64,000 bases of DNA, from assembly GCA_032358165.1 (NCBI GenBank), contig JAALGY010000053.1, positions 2,232,001-2,296,000 of the forward strand. Direction: 5' to 3'. Made by a program: the position numbers and the translations under genes. The DNA is from Diplosphaera chodatii (Eukaryota; Chlorophyta; Trebouxiophyceae; Prasiolales; Stichococcaceae). Within the stretch, counting starts at the first letter, position 1. Each line of letters begins with the position of its first letter. This document shows, piece after piece, positions 1 through 10,516 of this stretch. The notes below the pieces were generated by a model. It was given only the letters and a program-made list of their open reading frames with translations, was not told the DNA's origin and made no database searches.

Positions 1-2976
1 ACATCAGGGCGCAAGCAAAGCAGGAAGACCAACACATTGATCTGACGCGCACCTGTGACAGCAGCACAACTTGCTGCTTTGGCGTCTGCTTCAGGCCGTA
101 CAGCAGCTTGTCCAGCAACTTGACTGGAGAGTCTGTGTCGTAGTCGCCGCCGTACTCGCTGGCAAGGTATGGTTCGCAGCACGGCGTGAAGACCAGTCCT
201 GCGGCCCCACATGATCACCAGGTTACAACATGCTACGCCAGAGCTGCTGGAGCACGATGGAGATAGGTGCTTCGCTGCCGGTCTTATACCAAAGCACAGT
301 GTCAGGCCTACGTATGTGGTTCTGATACTGAAGAACGCAATTTCAGCAGTGTGCCACATCCACCGCCATATCACTCAGCCGCTCTGTGCCCCTGCTCTCC
401 TGCCATCGTGAGTATAGCCAACCTACCGGCTACGTCAGTGCCTGACCAAGGGGTTTGCACAAACCTGCAACAACGAGGAAGGAGGGGTCGGCGCCGGCAA
501 GATGCAGCGGCACCAGCGGCTGCGGCGCCGCCAGGCTGATGTCCAGCTGCAGCGGCTGCCCGCCCCGCAGCACCTCCACGCTGGCGTGCTCCCCCACAAA
601 CTTCTGCGATATGAGGTAGCCGAAGGCGATGCGCTCGCCCGACCTGCGGTGGGTCATGCGCATTCAGCGGCAGCTGCAGTGTTGACGACTGCTGACATGA
701 GCAGACACCATGCTGGAAACAACTTGTGACAGCCAGGAAACGAGGTGCATGATCCACTCCTGGGCCACCACATGCCTGCCCAAAGCAATACGTAAGTACG
801 CAATGCAGCCTGTTGCATCAGGTGCAGTGCTGTTCGTTGCTTGCTCTGCTACAACAATGAAGGATGCACCTGAATGGCACGGTGCCATCAGAAGCGACTT
901 GGACGCTGTCGAATCGCATGATGACATCGTCTGGCTGGAGGTGCCGTGCGGCGTCTGCTACAGGGCTGACGGCTCGCACCATGACACCCTTCTGATCTGG
1001 CTGCATCTGGTACGACTCCCTGCACCCAGCAACGAGAGGGGTCTCCTGTCGCTGCGATCATCACAGCCGACAGTGAAACCCGCTGAGTCCACAGAACAGC
1101 GAATCCTCACAGACCATGGCGTTTGCACAAATCATACCGCAGGTGGTCCGACTCCATCCGCTGCCACCGGATGCCCAGGGATGGGAAACCCGTGAACTGG
1201 CCATTGCGCTTGTAGTCTGTCAGGAAGTGGTCGATGACCGGCGTGGGTATCACATACCTGCGACCAGAAAGATGTCAATGCTCATGACGCAGGATTTAGA
1301 AATTGACATGCAACAGACTCTGCCTCTGTGTTAATGTGCAGCATTTGCGTGCGCATAGTCAGCTCACCCAATGTTCTCGGCATCGCCACCGCTCAAGGAT
1401 TGAAAGGCTATGCCCACGCACTGCCCTGCCTGATTGAACACCGGACCGCCTGCGAAGTCCATAAACTATGCTAACGATAATGGTACAGGTTTGTATGAGC
1501 ATGAATGAGAGGCATTCTGCAGCATGCAGGCGCCTGGCGGCTCCGGCAGCGGCTCCAGCGCACCTGAGTTCCCGCTGTTGATGGCTGCATCAATCTGCAC
1601 GCCCAGCAGTTCTGTGCTGCTGTGGGCGTATGATGTGACCTCGATGCGGCTGACCACGCCTGCAGGTGCAGCACACATGGTCCCTTACAATTCTTTGGGG
1701 TTGATCAGCTCCCTCAGCTCATGAAGCGTTAGTGCACGACCTGCATGCATGTGCGCGCATCCATGCCAGTGTTGCATGAGTTCTCGAGTCCCATTAGCTG
1801 TGACTATGTACCTGAGGTGACGCTGATGGTGTCGCCGCCAATGGGGTAGCCAACCACGGCCACCGCGTCCTGCAGGTGCGGCAGCGAGCCAAAGGCCAGC
1901 GGCGACACGCCCTCCCAGAACGTGTCGTCGTCCACCGTCAGCAGCGCGATGTCGCACTCGGTGCCCACCGCCAGCACGCGGGCCAGGAACTTCCGGTCGT
2001 CACCCCTCCGCTTCACTTTGACCTGCGGCGACGTCAGCACCGTGGTGAGCAGCGGCGGCAGCGGCGCCATGCCTCATCGTCGTTGCCTGCTGTTGATCGG
2101 GGCTGCAGCTCCGCAAGCTGTGCATGTGCAAAGGACGCTCAAAATGGGGTGGCAGCAGCATCCGTCCACCTGTGAATGATACTCCACAGAGTGCGCATTG
2201 GTGAGCAGCCACCGCACGCCATCTCCCCCCGCATTGATCATGAACCCGGTGCTGGTTGTTGCAAACTGCCGCTTGCGCTGCCATGGCAGGCTGTAGTTGG
2301 GCTCTGTGTGCACGCAGTACACCTGCAGCGCCAGTCAAGGGCCTCTCGGGCATGCCACAGCGGCGGCATGGAAGCATCCGTGTTGCTATGCCTGATCTCC
2401 CAAGGATGGTCAGCGTGGCAAGGTGAGTACCATGAAAAGCACGGGCCAGCAGCCACGCCCGAGCATACCATGCACATGTCCGACTGCAAGATGACCCTCT
2501 CGGACGACTCTCTGTAAGGACAGGCACATGTTGTTAGGGGCACCTTGACGACTGCGTCCATGTAGCGCCCCACGGCCGCCATCGCAGCCTCCGCCGGGTC
2601 GTCATCCACGTATGGCACGTGCGCCCGGCGGCCCTCGTGGTGCGCCGGCGGCCGCTCGTCGAGAGCATCGATCTCCGTGGCCTCCGCCGCTGCCCCTGCA
2701 GCAGGGTATGCTGTGGTTGAGCCACAGCTGACAGCTGCATACCATCAGCGCACCTGACCCAGATCTTGCATGGCCCGATCACCCATGCTGAGCATCTACC
2801 GGCCACTCACGTCGCTGTTGCTGCCCCGCTGCCGGTTTACTCTGCTGCTTCAGGCCCTTGCCGCGCTTTTTGCGCCCCTTGCCCGGCAGGGCGGGCGGGC
2901 TGGCCCCATTGCTGCTACAGCAGCAGCCAGACTGTGCACGCTGCTTGCCTGCACATGCCACGCTGAGGTGTCCCAT
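1..2976 (-). CDS. DEG9: DEG9-like trypsin-type serine protease with PDZ domains (3' end cut by window)
   Basis: ATP-independent Deg/HtrA serine protease of the DEG9 group, which is nuclear/nucleolar in plants. Supported exons (complement) include 2544-~2707, 2170-2322, 1812-2022, 1564-1659, 1368-1449, 1138-1257, ~878-1022, ~430-650 and ~50-200; those checked join in phase. The catalytic triad is readable: His in [10 protein letters not shown] (near 2200), Asp in [12 protein letters not shown] (near 1940) and Ser in [12 protein letters not shown], split by the 1564/1449 intron. Downstream come [11 protein letters not shown], a PDZ domain ([22 protein letters not shown]), a second PDZ-like part ([14 protein letters not shown]) and the DEG9 tail ([18 protein letters not shown]). 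The gene continues past base 1. The N-terminal exon carries a basic stretch, [11 protein letters not shown], that looks like a nuclear localisation signal. The start at 2976 is one of several in-frame ATGs and is uncertain. Assignment to DEG9 rather than plastid Deg1/2/5/8 rests on these segment matches; it is strong. Confidence 0.9.
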
Positions 2977-3788
2977 CAAGCGAAGCGATGCTATCACCAT
3001 ATCTGGGAATATCACGGACAAATGGCGCAGAGGTCCCTCCGTTACGGGGCCAGTTGACAGCGCCAAATCACCTGGTCCCCAGGCAGCTGCGCTGAACGAT
3101 GGGCGCTGCAGCAACCTGAAGCGAAACAGATACTAGAAGTCACCTTCCGCGATGTACTGCCAAGACCACTGTGTTCTTGGCCAATGAGTCGAATGCGCCA
3201 CAGCAAGCATGAACCGCCGCGATGAAATGAGGATCATTGCTGACGTATGCCATTGGCTGTGATCGGCACTGCATGTCGGCATCATCTGATCAACACAAGC
3301 GGATGCGACTGACCTGGCAAGCGCCCGCGCCTGTGCCTCTATCGCTCTGCGTCGATGCTGCAGCTGCAAGCCGTCAGGATGGGAGTGCACACACCGGGGA
3401 GAGACAGAGGCCCCTTTGCACGACCGCAAATCCATCCCGTACATCAATCGAGCTTCAGGACGCTATATCAAGGCATGACCCCGCAGTCGTGCTACGAATG
3501 CATTATCTGCAGGAATGCTGGTTGGCACGCCTTGTGCGTCCTGCATCCGTGCTTGTTCCTTCCCGTGGTACGGGATAACCGATGTTGCCCGTACACGATC
3601 ACACCATTGTGCAGATCTTTCCGCGGTGCGCCCAGTTGCAGCCTTGCGGACACTTCGCCAGCGTCTCAGACCTGGGGTCAGTCCTGCTGCTCCAAACGAG
3701 CTTGCTTGCTGGCATGCTCTGACGGAGCCGTCACGCCCAGCTGCAGTGCCGAAACAGACCAGCATACGTTGACAGCGCAACAGCCGAG
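2977..3788. promoter_or_regulatory. Divergent intergenic region, DEG9-like (-) / membrane protein (+)
   Basis: About 800 bases lie between two head-to-head genes. Open frames here are short and resemble no known family. The region presumably holds both promoters, the 5' UTRs and perhaps a first exon of the protease gene. No TATA box or repeat was recognised. Confidence 0.4.
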
Positions 3789-4883
3789 ATGGCAGCCACG
3801 CACGGCGGGCGTGCGCGGCTTGGCTTGCACTCACGCGATTCATCTCGCATCACGCCCCTTGCCACTCTCAGCAGGCCATCATGCGCACGGCGCTTGCCGG
3901 TGCGTCCAGCACATGCCCTTCGTGGCAAGGCAGCGGCAAGCAGCGGCGTGCAGGATGCTGTGCCTGCACCAGTTCCCTCCGTACTGACCGGCGACCCTGC
4001 GCCCACGCCCGACGGCTCCCACCAGACTGGTGACTGGAGGAACCAGGGCGTCTTCCCCAACCCGGGTTTCATCTGGCAGAAGCCACAGCCAAAGGCCAGC
4101 CTCTACAAGTACGGCATGGAGGGCACAGCCACGCCGCTGATCCTCAACCTGGTGCAGCTCATACACTGGGTGCCCTTCGTGCCCGCCATCATCCTGGCGG
4201 CGCACATATCCACGCACGCAGCGACGCTACAGGCAAACTGCGGCGTCTCAGCGCTGCAGGTTTTCGCGCTTCTCATGGCGCCGGTGACCCAAGTCTTCGG
4301 CAGCGTCATGGGCATCGTCATGCACGAGTATGAGGGCTGGCAGGTAACAGAATTCAAGACCCCAACAGTCCTCTCTGATGGCACGGTTGGCGGCAAAGAG
4401 CACACGTTCTACGCCGACAAAGACGTTAACATCTACACCAACAACAATGAGTGGCTCAGACTGGTGGCGTACAAATTCCTGTTCCTCTTCCAAGGCGGCG
4501 GTCTGGTGGCCATGAACCTCGGGGCGCTTGGCTTCAGCGGCTGGAACGTGGGCCTGAGCCTGGCCGGCCTGTTCTCGGCCTTCTTCCTGCCGCCCATCGC
4601 CTACATGACGTTCAACGCCCCCTGGAACGGGCAGCCGGCGTACCCACTCGCTGTCAACGTGGGGTTCCCCTTCTTCATCTTTGCAGGTATCAACATGTAT
4701 GCGTTCTACCACATTTTCGGCCTGATTGGCGTGCTGTGCCCGGTGCTCTTCATGGCGGGCGGGATTGTTGAGGGCATTGTCGCTGAGACGCTGTTTGATC
4801 AGCGCTGGCATGGTTTTGCCGTCGTGCTGCTCAATGCAGGACTCATTGCTGAGTTCCTTCTGTTCAAGACCGTGACTGGGTAG
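3789..4883 (+). CDS. Intronless multi-pass membrane protein with transit-peptide-like N-terminus, unknown function
   Basis: A single uninterrupted reading frame of 364 residues. Residues ~1-55 are rich in Arg, Ser and Ala with few acidic residues, like a chloroplast transit peptide. A soluble stretch follows (QTGDWRNQGVFPNPGFIWQK). From about residue 110 there are some seven hydrophobic segments, for example LVQLIHWVPFVPAIILAAH, LAGLFSAFFLPPIAYM and HIFGLIGVLCPVLFMAGGIV. A hydrophilic loop rich in Lys, Asp and Asn (KEHTFYADKDVNIYTNNNEW) sits between the second and third groups of helices. Possible metal or pigment ligands are scattered (HEYEGW, YAFYHIF), but no family motif was recognised. 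The start is the first ATG of the frame, with a purine three bases upstream. Lack of introns contrasts with every other well-modelled gene in the window and suggests a retrocopy or horizontal acquisition. No function is proposed. Confidence 0.85.
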   Translation: MAATHGGRARLGLHSRDSSRITPLATLSRPSCARRLPVRPAHALRGKAAASSGVQDAVPAPVPSVLTGDPAPTPDGSHQTGDWRNQGVFPNPGFIWQKPQPKASLYKYGMEGTATPLILNLVQLIHWVPFVPAIILAAHISTHAATLQANCGVSALQVFALLMAPVTQVFGSVMGIVMHEYEGWQVTEFKTPTVLSDGTVGGKEHTFYADKDVNIYTNNNEWLRLVAYKFLFLFQGGGLVAMNLGALGFSGWNVGLSLAGLFSAFFLPPIAYMTFNAPWNGQPAYPLAVNVGFPFFIFAGINMYAFYHIFGLIGVLCPVLFMAGGIVEGIVAETLFDQRWHGFAVVLLNAGLIAEFLLFKTVTG

Positions 4884-5355
4884 CCAGCAAGCCAGCAGAC
4901 AGCCTATCGACTGTCCGCATGAGGCTTATAACGCAACCGCTTGGCCCAAGCCGCCAACATGTGGTTTTCCTCGCAGTTTCAGCCGTGATACCTGCCATTG
5001 CTTGCCAGCGGTGCAACTTCTGTGTGAGCTGAGGGTTTTGTGCTTGTATATTCAGTGGATCTACAAATGGTTTGATGACTGCAATTGGTCTGCTGAACTG
5101 CACCAGGGTCAAACATCTGTCTCGCAGGCATTTGAAACGTTGCGGACTAAATAGATATTGTACACAAGCTACCGGCACAAAACCACAGAGAAGCGCATGC
5201 CTGTGCCAGCTTTGGTCAAACAGGAGCGCCGCACGAGGACCACATCACCCCAAGACACATCCCCGAGCACAGTGCGAGCGTCTTCTGACCAGCGCACACC
5301 TGGCTGGGCCAATGCCTCACAACCCATGATGAGCGCCAACATGCCGCTCGCAGCA
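4884..5355. other. Convergent 3' intergenic region
   Basis: About 470 bases separate the stop of the membrane-protein gene (+) and the stop of the J-domain gene (-). They should contain both 3' UTRs. No coding signal, repeat or RNA gene was recognised. Confidence 0.4.
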
Positions 5356-7944
5356 TCACCAGTGACGGGGCGCCCAGGCGAAAGCCTGCTTGGGAGCTGT
5401 CAGCGGCACCTTGCTGATGATCTTGAAGATCTCCTCTGCCTCCACCTGGTGCAGAGCAACAGCCCGGTGAGTTTGTGCTCGATATGCAAGCAAGACTTGG
5501 CATAGTCAGGCACAACAAGTACAGACGTCACTAAACAGGCAGCAGGTGTACCCATCTGCTGCTCTAGTCGTGCCTGTTGGACGTGCACAGCACAAGCATG
5601 CAGCACTGCTCAACACCACGGCCGCATCCGCATGAGCATGCAGCACGGGGATGACACGGGTCACCTGCACCGCCACTGACGCGCTCTGGTACCGATCCGG
5701 ATGGAACTTGATCAGCGCCTTCTTCTGTGCCCTGCAGCATACAGACATGCATGCTGTGGCCCTGTAGCGACCACATGCGCAGGGAGTCAGAGCAATGGGA
5801 GGGGCGGCACCGCCTGTGCAGCGTGTGCTGCCACACATGCCAGTGGCGTGGCGCCTCACTTCATGAACTGCTCCGGGGTGGGGTGCGGCTCGCCATCGAT
5901 CGGCTGCCGCAGCGCTCGCAGCACCTGCGGCAACGTCGTGCAGCCCACCACCCGCGCCTGTGTGGATACCGAAGTGTTCCAGCATGAGCATGCCTGGCGT
6001 GCTGCGTATGACACTGAACTCTGCACCTGTTCATTACAACTTAATAAGCGACTGCTGTTGGCAGCTTGTTGGGGGCAGACAGACCATGCCCCCGGCTCAG
6101 CGCAGCCTGCGCGCCGGCCGCACCTGTATCTGCGCCGCCAGGGGCCCCCGCAGCGCCTCCCGCTCCCGCGACAGCGCCGCCCGGGCGCCCTCCTCCCGCC
6201 GGTGCCCCTCCAGCCGCTCCTGCACGCCGCCAACGATGCACACTGGGACAGAGGCCCAAAGTACTATCTGAACCCGCACTCAGCGGGCGGCCAGTCGTCC
6301 AGGGACGGCACCCTGTCCAGGGCGCTGCCTGGTCGCTCGAGGTGCGCAGGTGGTCGGGCTCCGCAGGCGAGCAGCGCATTGCCTGGGTTTAGGGTTTAGG
6401 CGACCCCTTGGATGCGGGTCGCCGTCGTGGACGGCGACCCGCATCCAAGACAGCTTCAGAGCACCAGGGTTTATACCTGTGCGTGTCCCAAGCCATCAGG
6501 CGGCGCCTGCACAGGGTTGCATGCGGGCAGGTACGATGTCAGTGCTGTCACGAGGAAGGTGGCAGCCGGTGGGCACCTGCGCCCGGCGCTGGGCCTCTGC
6601 GGCGGCCCGCCTCTGCAGCTTCAGGCGCCGCGCCTCCTCCGCCTGCGCCGCGATGACCGCCTGCACCGCCAGACCTTGCCCTCAGCCAGACACATCACAG
6701 GAATGTCGCAGAAAGGCGATCTCAAGAGCTGCAGCTGCTGACCAAGCACCTGTGAGCCTGAACACGCACAATTGCATGCGCAGGAGGCACGAAACGTGCC
6801 ACGTAAAGTTGTCAGCACCAGCCGACACCATCTCACGAAGCCTGAGAGCATCTACAGCGGGATGCGCTCGCCTGCCGGGCCTCCCACTCGGCTGCGTCCG
6901 CGGCGCGCGCCTGGGGGTCTGCCCACGCCGTCTGCCTGTCCAGCTCCACCGCCCGGTCGCCAGCGCTGTCTCCACCCTCTGCCGGTGCCGCCGCCGCCGC
7001 CGTCGCCCTGACGCCGGCACCAACAGGAGCGAGTGCCGCGGCAGCTGTGGTTGCTGGCACAATGGCAGCGTCCCTGCTGAATCCTGGTGCTGCTGCTGCT
7101 GCTGCAGCTGGCTTGGGTGTCTGCGGCGGGCCGGCAACCATCGCCTGTGCAACTGCTGCCACCTCTGCTGACGGCCTTCCCTTGGGCACTTGTCCTGGGG
7201 CGGCTGCTACAGGGGCAGGAACTGCAGCAGGCTGCACCGGCGGACCTGGCGCAGCAGGCACTGCGTGAGGCTCCGAAGGCCGTGTGGGGCGTGTCGGCCG
7301 GGGCACCGGCTGAGCTGGTTCCACAGGCGCTGCAGCAGGCGGTGCGGTGCCGGCAGCCGAGCCGGCAGCGGCAGCGCTGCCATGGGCAGGCCTGGCGGCA
7401 GCAGCCCTGTGGGCCGGCCAGCTGGCGGGAGCCCACCTGGAGCGACCGCCCACCAGGTCGTCGCCCGCCAAACTGCCGAGCCGCTGGTTCCCCGCTGCGG
7501 CTGGCGGCTGCTGTCGGCGTCGCGCATCTGGCGGATGCTCCGCCATGAACTTGAACAGGCTCGACAGCGTGCGTTGCCGTGGCGCGGGGGCTGCAGTCCC
7601 GCCAGCTGCGACGCAGGGGCCACGACGACAGACAGTTGGCGGCTGCGAGTGCCAGGCTGGATGAATGTGTTGATCGTGTGCACAGATACATGATGACATT
7701 GACCCATCATGCAGTACCCCTCATGTAGCTTCAGCCACACACACAATGAACAGCGTCACGAACACACCTCTGGGTACATTGGCCGAGCGTCGTGGCTTGT
7801 GCGCTGAGGGCGAGGCCACATCGTCGCCGTCGTCGCTGGACAGTGTGACGGGGTCTGACTGCGTGCCTCCGCCGCCCGGCGCCGCTGGTGCGGTGCTGCC
7901 CAGGCCTGAGGCAGCAGCCGATTGCTCTGATGGCTGGTGCCGCC

Positions 7945-7977
<33 letters not shown>

Positions 7978-10066
7978 AGCCGGGCTGCGCTTGAGCCAGA
8001 AGGTCATCGAGCTTCACCCTCCGCGTGCGATGCTGCTGTGGCGCCCGCTGCTGCTGGGAGTGCGGTGCCTGCGCTGGTTGCGGCACCACTGCTGGGATGG
8101 CTGGCATTGCGGGCGGGGTTGCTCTGCCACACACTTCTGACTGGTCTGCAACTGACTGGCCTGCACGTGGCTGCCTTGCAGAAGCCGAGGCACTGGGTGG
8201 CAGCACGTCAGTGTGCAGGCTACCAGTGGGCGGCGGCGGGCGCTGCGGCACCTGATGCAAGAGCTGGTCTGGACTAGCCTGTGCCGGTGCCTGCGCACCT
8301 CCCGCAGCTCCAGGCTGCGCTGCTGGCGGCCCTGCGCCTGGATGCGGCTGCGTGGGGGCGGAGGCGTGCGCAGCTGCGGCCTGCCGCTGCTGTGGAGGTG
8401 ACGGTGCTGACGCTTTCGCAGGCTGACCGTCCACCGGCTCCACTGATTTCACCTGCCGCCGCTGCGCGACCGTGGCCTTCGTGAGGGGCGGACGCTTGTG
8501 CTGCTGCTGCTGCTGCTGAATGCCTGCTGCGGCGCTGTCAGGGGTCCTGCCTACGACGGCTGCTGGCTGTTGCGGCTGCACGACAGCCGGCGACTGCGCA
8601 TGCAGCAAGGTCCAGCCCGACGCATGTGGGTCCTGCATGACCGCTGGAACCATGGGTGGCGTGCGGGCATGGTTGGACACATGCAGTGCAGACGGCGTCC
8701 GAGCATGCGTGATGCTGGCATGCGCTGTTCTGGCTGGCGGCAAGCTGCCACCACGCTCGGCAGCTGGCCCAGTTGTCATGTCATTCAGTGCTGCGCCAGG
8801 GCGGCGCGCGGCTGCCGCTGCAGGGCTGGTGCTGGGGCTGCGGCTCCTGCTGCCTTTCCCGTCCGCGCTGCGTGTCAGGCCGGCCGGCAGCTCATCGTCA
8901 TCGTCCTCGTCAGACGAGCTGCTGAGGACGATGACTTCAGCATCAGGCGGCGCCGCCCCTGCTGATATGCTGGCGCGGTGTGAAGCGCCCAGCCGGGAAT
9001 CGGGAGGCTTCTTCAAAACTGCAGCTGGGGTAACTGGCGGCCCCGCCACTGCACCATGGTATGTGCTGGCCAGCGGTGTGACAGGCTGCTTCTGGCCATG
9101 AGGGTCGCTTCCTGTGCCTGGCGGTTGCTGTGGTGGCTGGGGTGGCTGCTGCTGCAGGGACGGTGCCGAGGCGGCAGACTCCTGAGCATCCGCCATCTCC
9201 ACATCCGACTCCTGGCTTCTCCCACTCGCAGAGTCCGCCTGCCGGGCACACCCGCTGGCAGCAGCTTCGGCAGCCTTGGCAGCGTCAACAGCAGGCGCCG
9301 CCCTTTGAGGCTGGCGGTGCCCTTCAGCAGCAGGTGCAGCAGGTGCAGGCTGTGCCTGCGGCTGGGGCGCCGGCCGCGTGCAGCGGCTCTGTTCTGGCAG
9401 CTTGCGCTTGACGCCTGCGTGTCGTCGATGCTGCTGCTGCTGCTGCTGCTGCCGCGACGACGGCAGCACGCCTGCCGCCCGCTCTGTGCCTTGCCCATGT
9501 TGCTCCTGGTGACGGTGCTTGCGGTGTGCCGTTGCCTTGTACTTGCCCTGTCTAGCTTCGCCCGCAGGCCTCTTTCGCTCCACTGGCCTCTGTTCTGTGT
9601 CACCTGCGGCACGTGACACAGCATTCTTTTACCCGCTGACGTGTAGTGCTGTCCATGGCCGGGATGGCAGTTTTGACTGTGCCGCTTATGATCGCTTGAT
9701 CCAACTTGCAGGTTGACGGGCTCCAGCTGAGGCTTGCAGCTGCCTTTGAGGGCCCAAGTGCACACCTGGCTGCGCTGGCGCCTCCTGCAGCGCGTAGCCC
9801 AGGCTGCGATGCGCCTGCTGCAGCGCTGCATCCACCTGGGACGCTATCTGAAGGGCGCATTGCGCCTCCTCCTGCGACTTAGCCGCACCCATCAAACTCT
9901 TCCTGATATGCCATGGCGCGCCTAGTTGCTGACACAGCAGGCCAGAACTTCATGTACGAGTTACCTGCAGCTCTATCGCTGCACGCGCGGCGTCTGCCTG
10001 GAGTTGTGCCAGAGACATCGATGCGGGACCCTCGTGCGTCGCGCAGCCTTGCGGCAGTGCAGGCAT
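5356..10066 (-). CDS. Large poly-Q, low-complexity protein with C-terminal J (DnaJ) domain
   Basis: The model runs from MPALPQGCATHEG (exon 9965-10066) through a helical exon (~9720-9890, SQEEAQCALQIASQV), a long Gln/Pro/Ala exon (~7790-9612), another (6872-~7690), two coiled-coil exons (~6558-6670, EEARRLKLQRRAAAEAQRR; ~6113-6222, ERLEGHRREEGARAA) and the J domain. The J domain is spread over ~5865-5960 (TLPQVLRALRQP, TPEQFMK), 5665-5731 (KKALIKFHPDRYQS, with the HPD triad) and 5356-5445 (VEAEEIFKIISKVPLTA, stop). The late junctions join in phase. J domains stimulate Hsp70 ATPase. This short C-terminal type with VEAEE after HPD resembles uncharacterised plant J proteins. Poly-Q tracts of 10, 6 and 7 residues and two acidic SUMO-interaction-like motifs lie in the long exon. 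Joining the poly-Q part to the J part in one gene is inferred from exon phase and same-strand continuity; two adjacent genes remain possible. Confidence 0.7.
6385..6400 (+). repeat. Interstitial telomere-like motif (two TTTAGGG-type units)
   Basis: The sequence GGGTTTAGGGTTTAGG is two units of the plant/algal-type telomere repeat. It lies in an intron of the J-domain gene, seven bases before a perfect hairpin. Two units can occur by chance. Confidence 0.6.
6407..6449. repeat. Perfect inverted repeat, 20-bp arms and 3-base loop
   Basis: The left arm 6407-6426 is the exact reverse complement of the right arm 6430-6449, with loop GTG at 6427-6429. The arms are GC-rich. It lies in the intron between the two coiled-coil exons of the J-domain gene (6223-6557). 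In RNA it would form a very stable hairpin on either strand. It is shorter than usual plant miRNA precursors. Confidence 0.9.
7946..7975 (+). repeat. (CTG)10 tract, encodes poly-Q on the minus strand
   Basis: Ten pure CTG units on the plus strand read as ten consecutive CAG (Gln) codons in the J-domain protein gene. It is the longest of three such tracts in the same exon. Confidence 0.95.
8501..8518 (+). repeat. (CTG)6 tract, encodes poly-Q on the minus strand
   Basis: Six pure CTG units give six Gln residues in the J-domain protein gene, followed by HKRPP. Confidence 0.95.
9431..9451 (+). repeat. (CTG)7 tract, encodes poly-Q on the minus strand
   Basis: Seven pure CTG units give seven Gln residues, followed by a basic HRRHAGVKRK segment in the J-domain protein gene that could act as a nuclear localisation signal. 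Confidence 0.95.
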
Positions 10067-10516
10067 GTTCTCCACAGATGATGTGGCATCGCAGTGCCGT
10101 TCGACGCTGTATACCAGTTGCAGACCGTTTTGAATCCAAGTGATGCACCAGGGATGGCAGATTTTGCTAAAGCCAGGGATATCTGCAGCATCCGCAGCGG
10201 CGACTTCAGCGAACAGCAAGCGTGCAAGCAGATGCTACAAATATGTAAGGCGGAAGCACTGCAAAGATTCATGCTGCAGCCTCAGAGCGTAAGGCACGTG
10301 CATGCATGTGCAGCCGTTTGCCTCGATAGCCCTGCCATCAGTGGCCCGCAGGTGCCCACTTGCGACATCTTGCAACTCTGTGCACTGACTTGATCGTATT
10401 CTGCTGTGACTTCGCGGCCAGAGGGTGCCACAGCCGTGACTGCATTCTGGCACCGGCAAGAAGAGACCATCGTTGAATTATCACTGCGTAGAGTCGGTGG
10501 TCGAGCATCTGGACCA
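10067..10516. promoter_or_regulatory. Divergent intergenic region, J-domain gene (-) / enoyl-CoA reductase (+)
   Basis: 450 bases lie between two opposing starts, so the two genes may share a bidirectional promoter. No coding signal or TATA box was recognised. Confidence 0.4.

Noticed and set aside
4248..4811. 187-residue minus-strand frame inside the intronless membrane gene.
   Set aside because: It lies wholly opposite a well-formed membrane-protein frame and has the composition of an antisense shadow (many His, Glu, Arg).
8520..9616. Long plus-strand frames (up to 193 residues) opposite the poly-Q exon.
   Set aside because: Antisense shadows of a GC-rich, repeat-rich coding exon; they read poly-Leu/Ala/Cys from CTG repeats and have no family resemblance.
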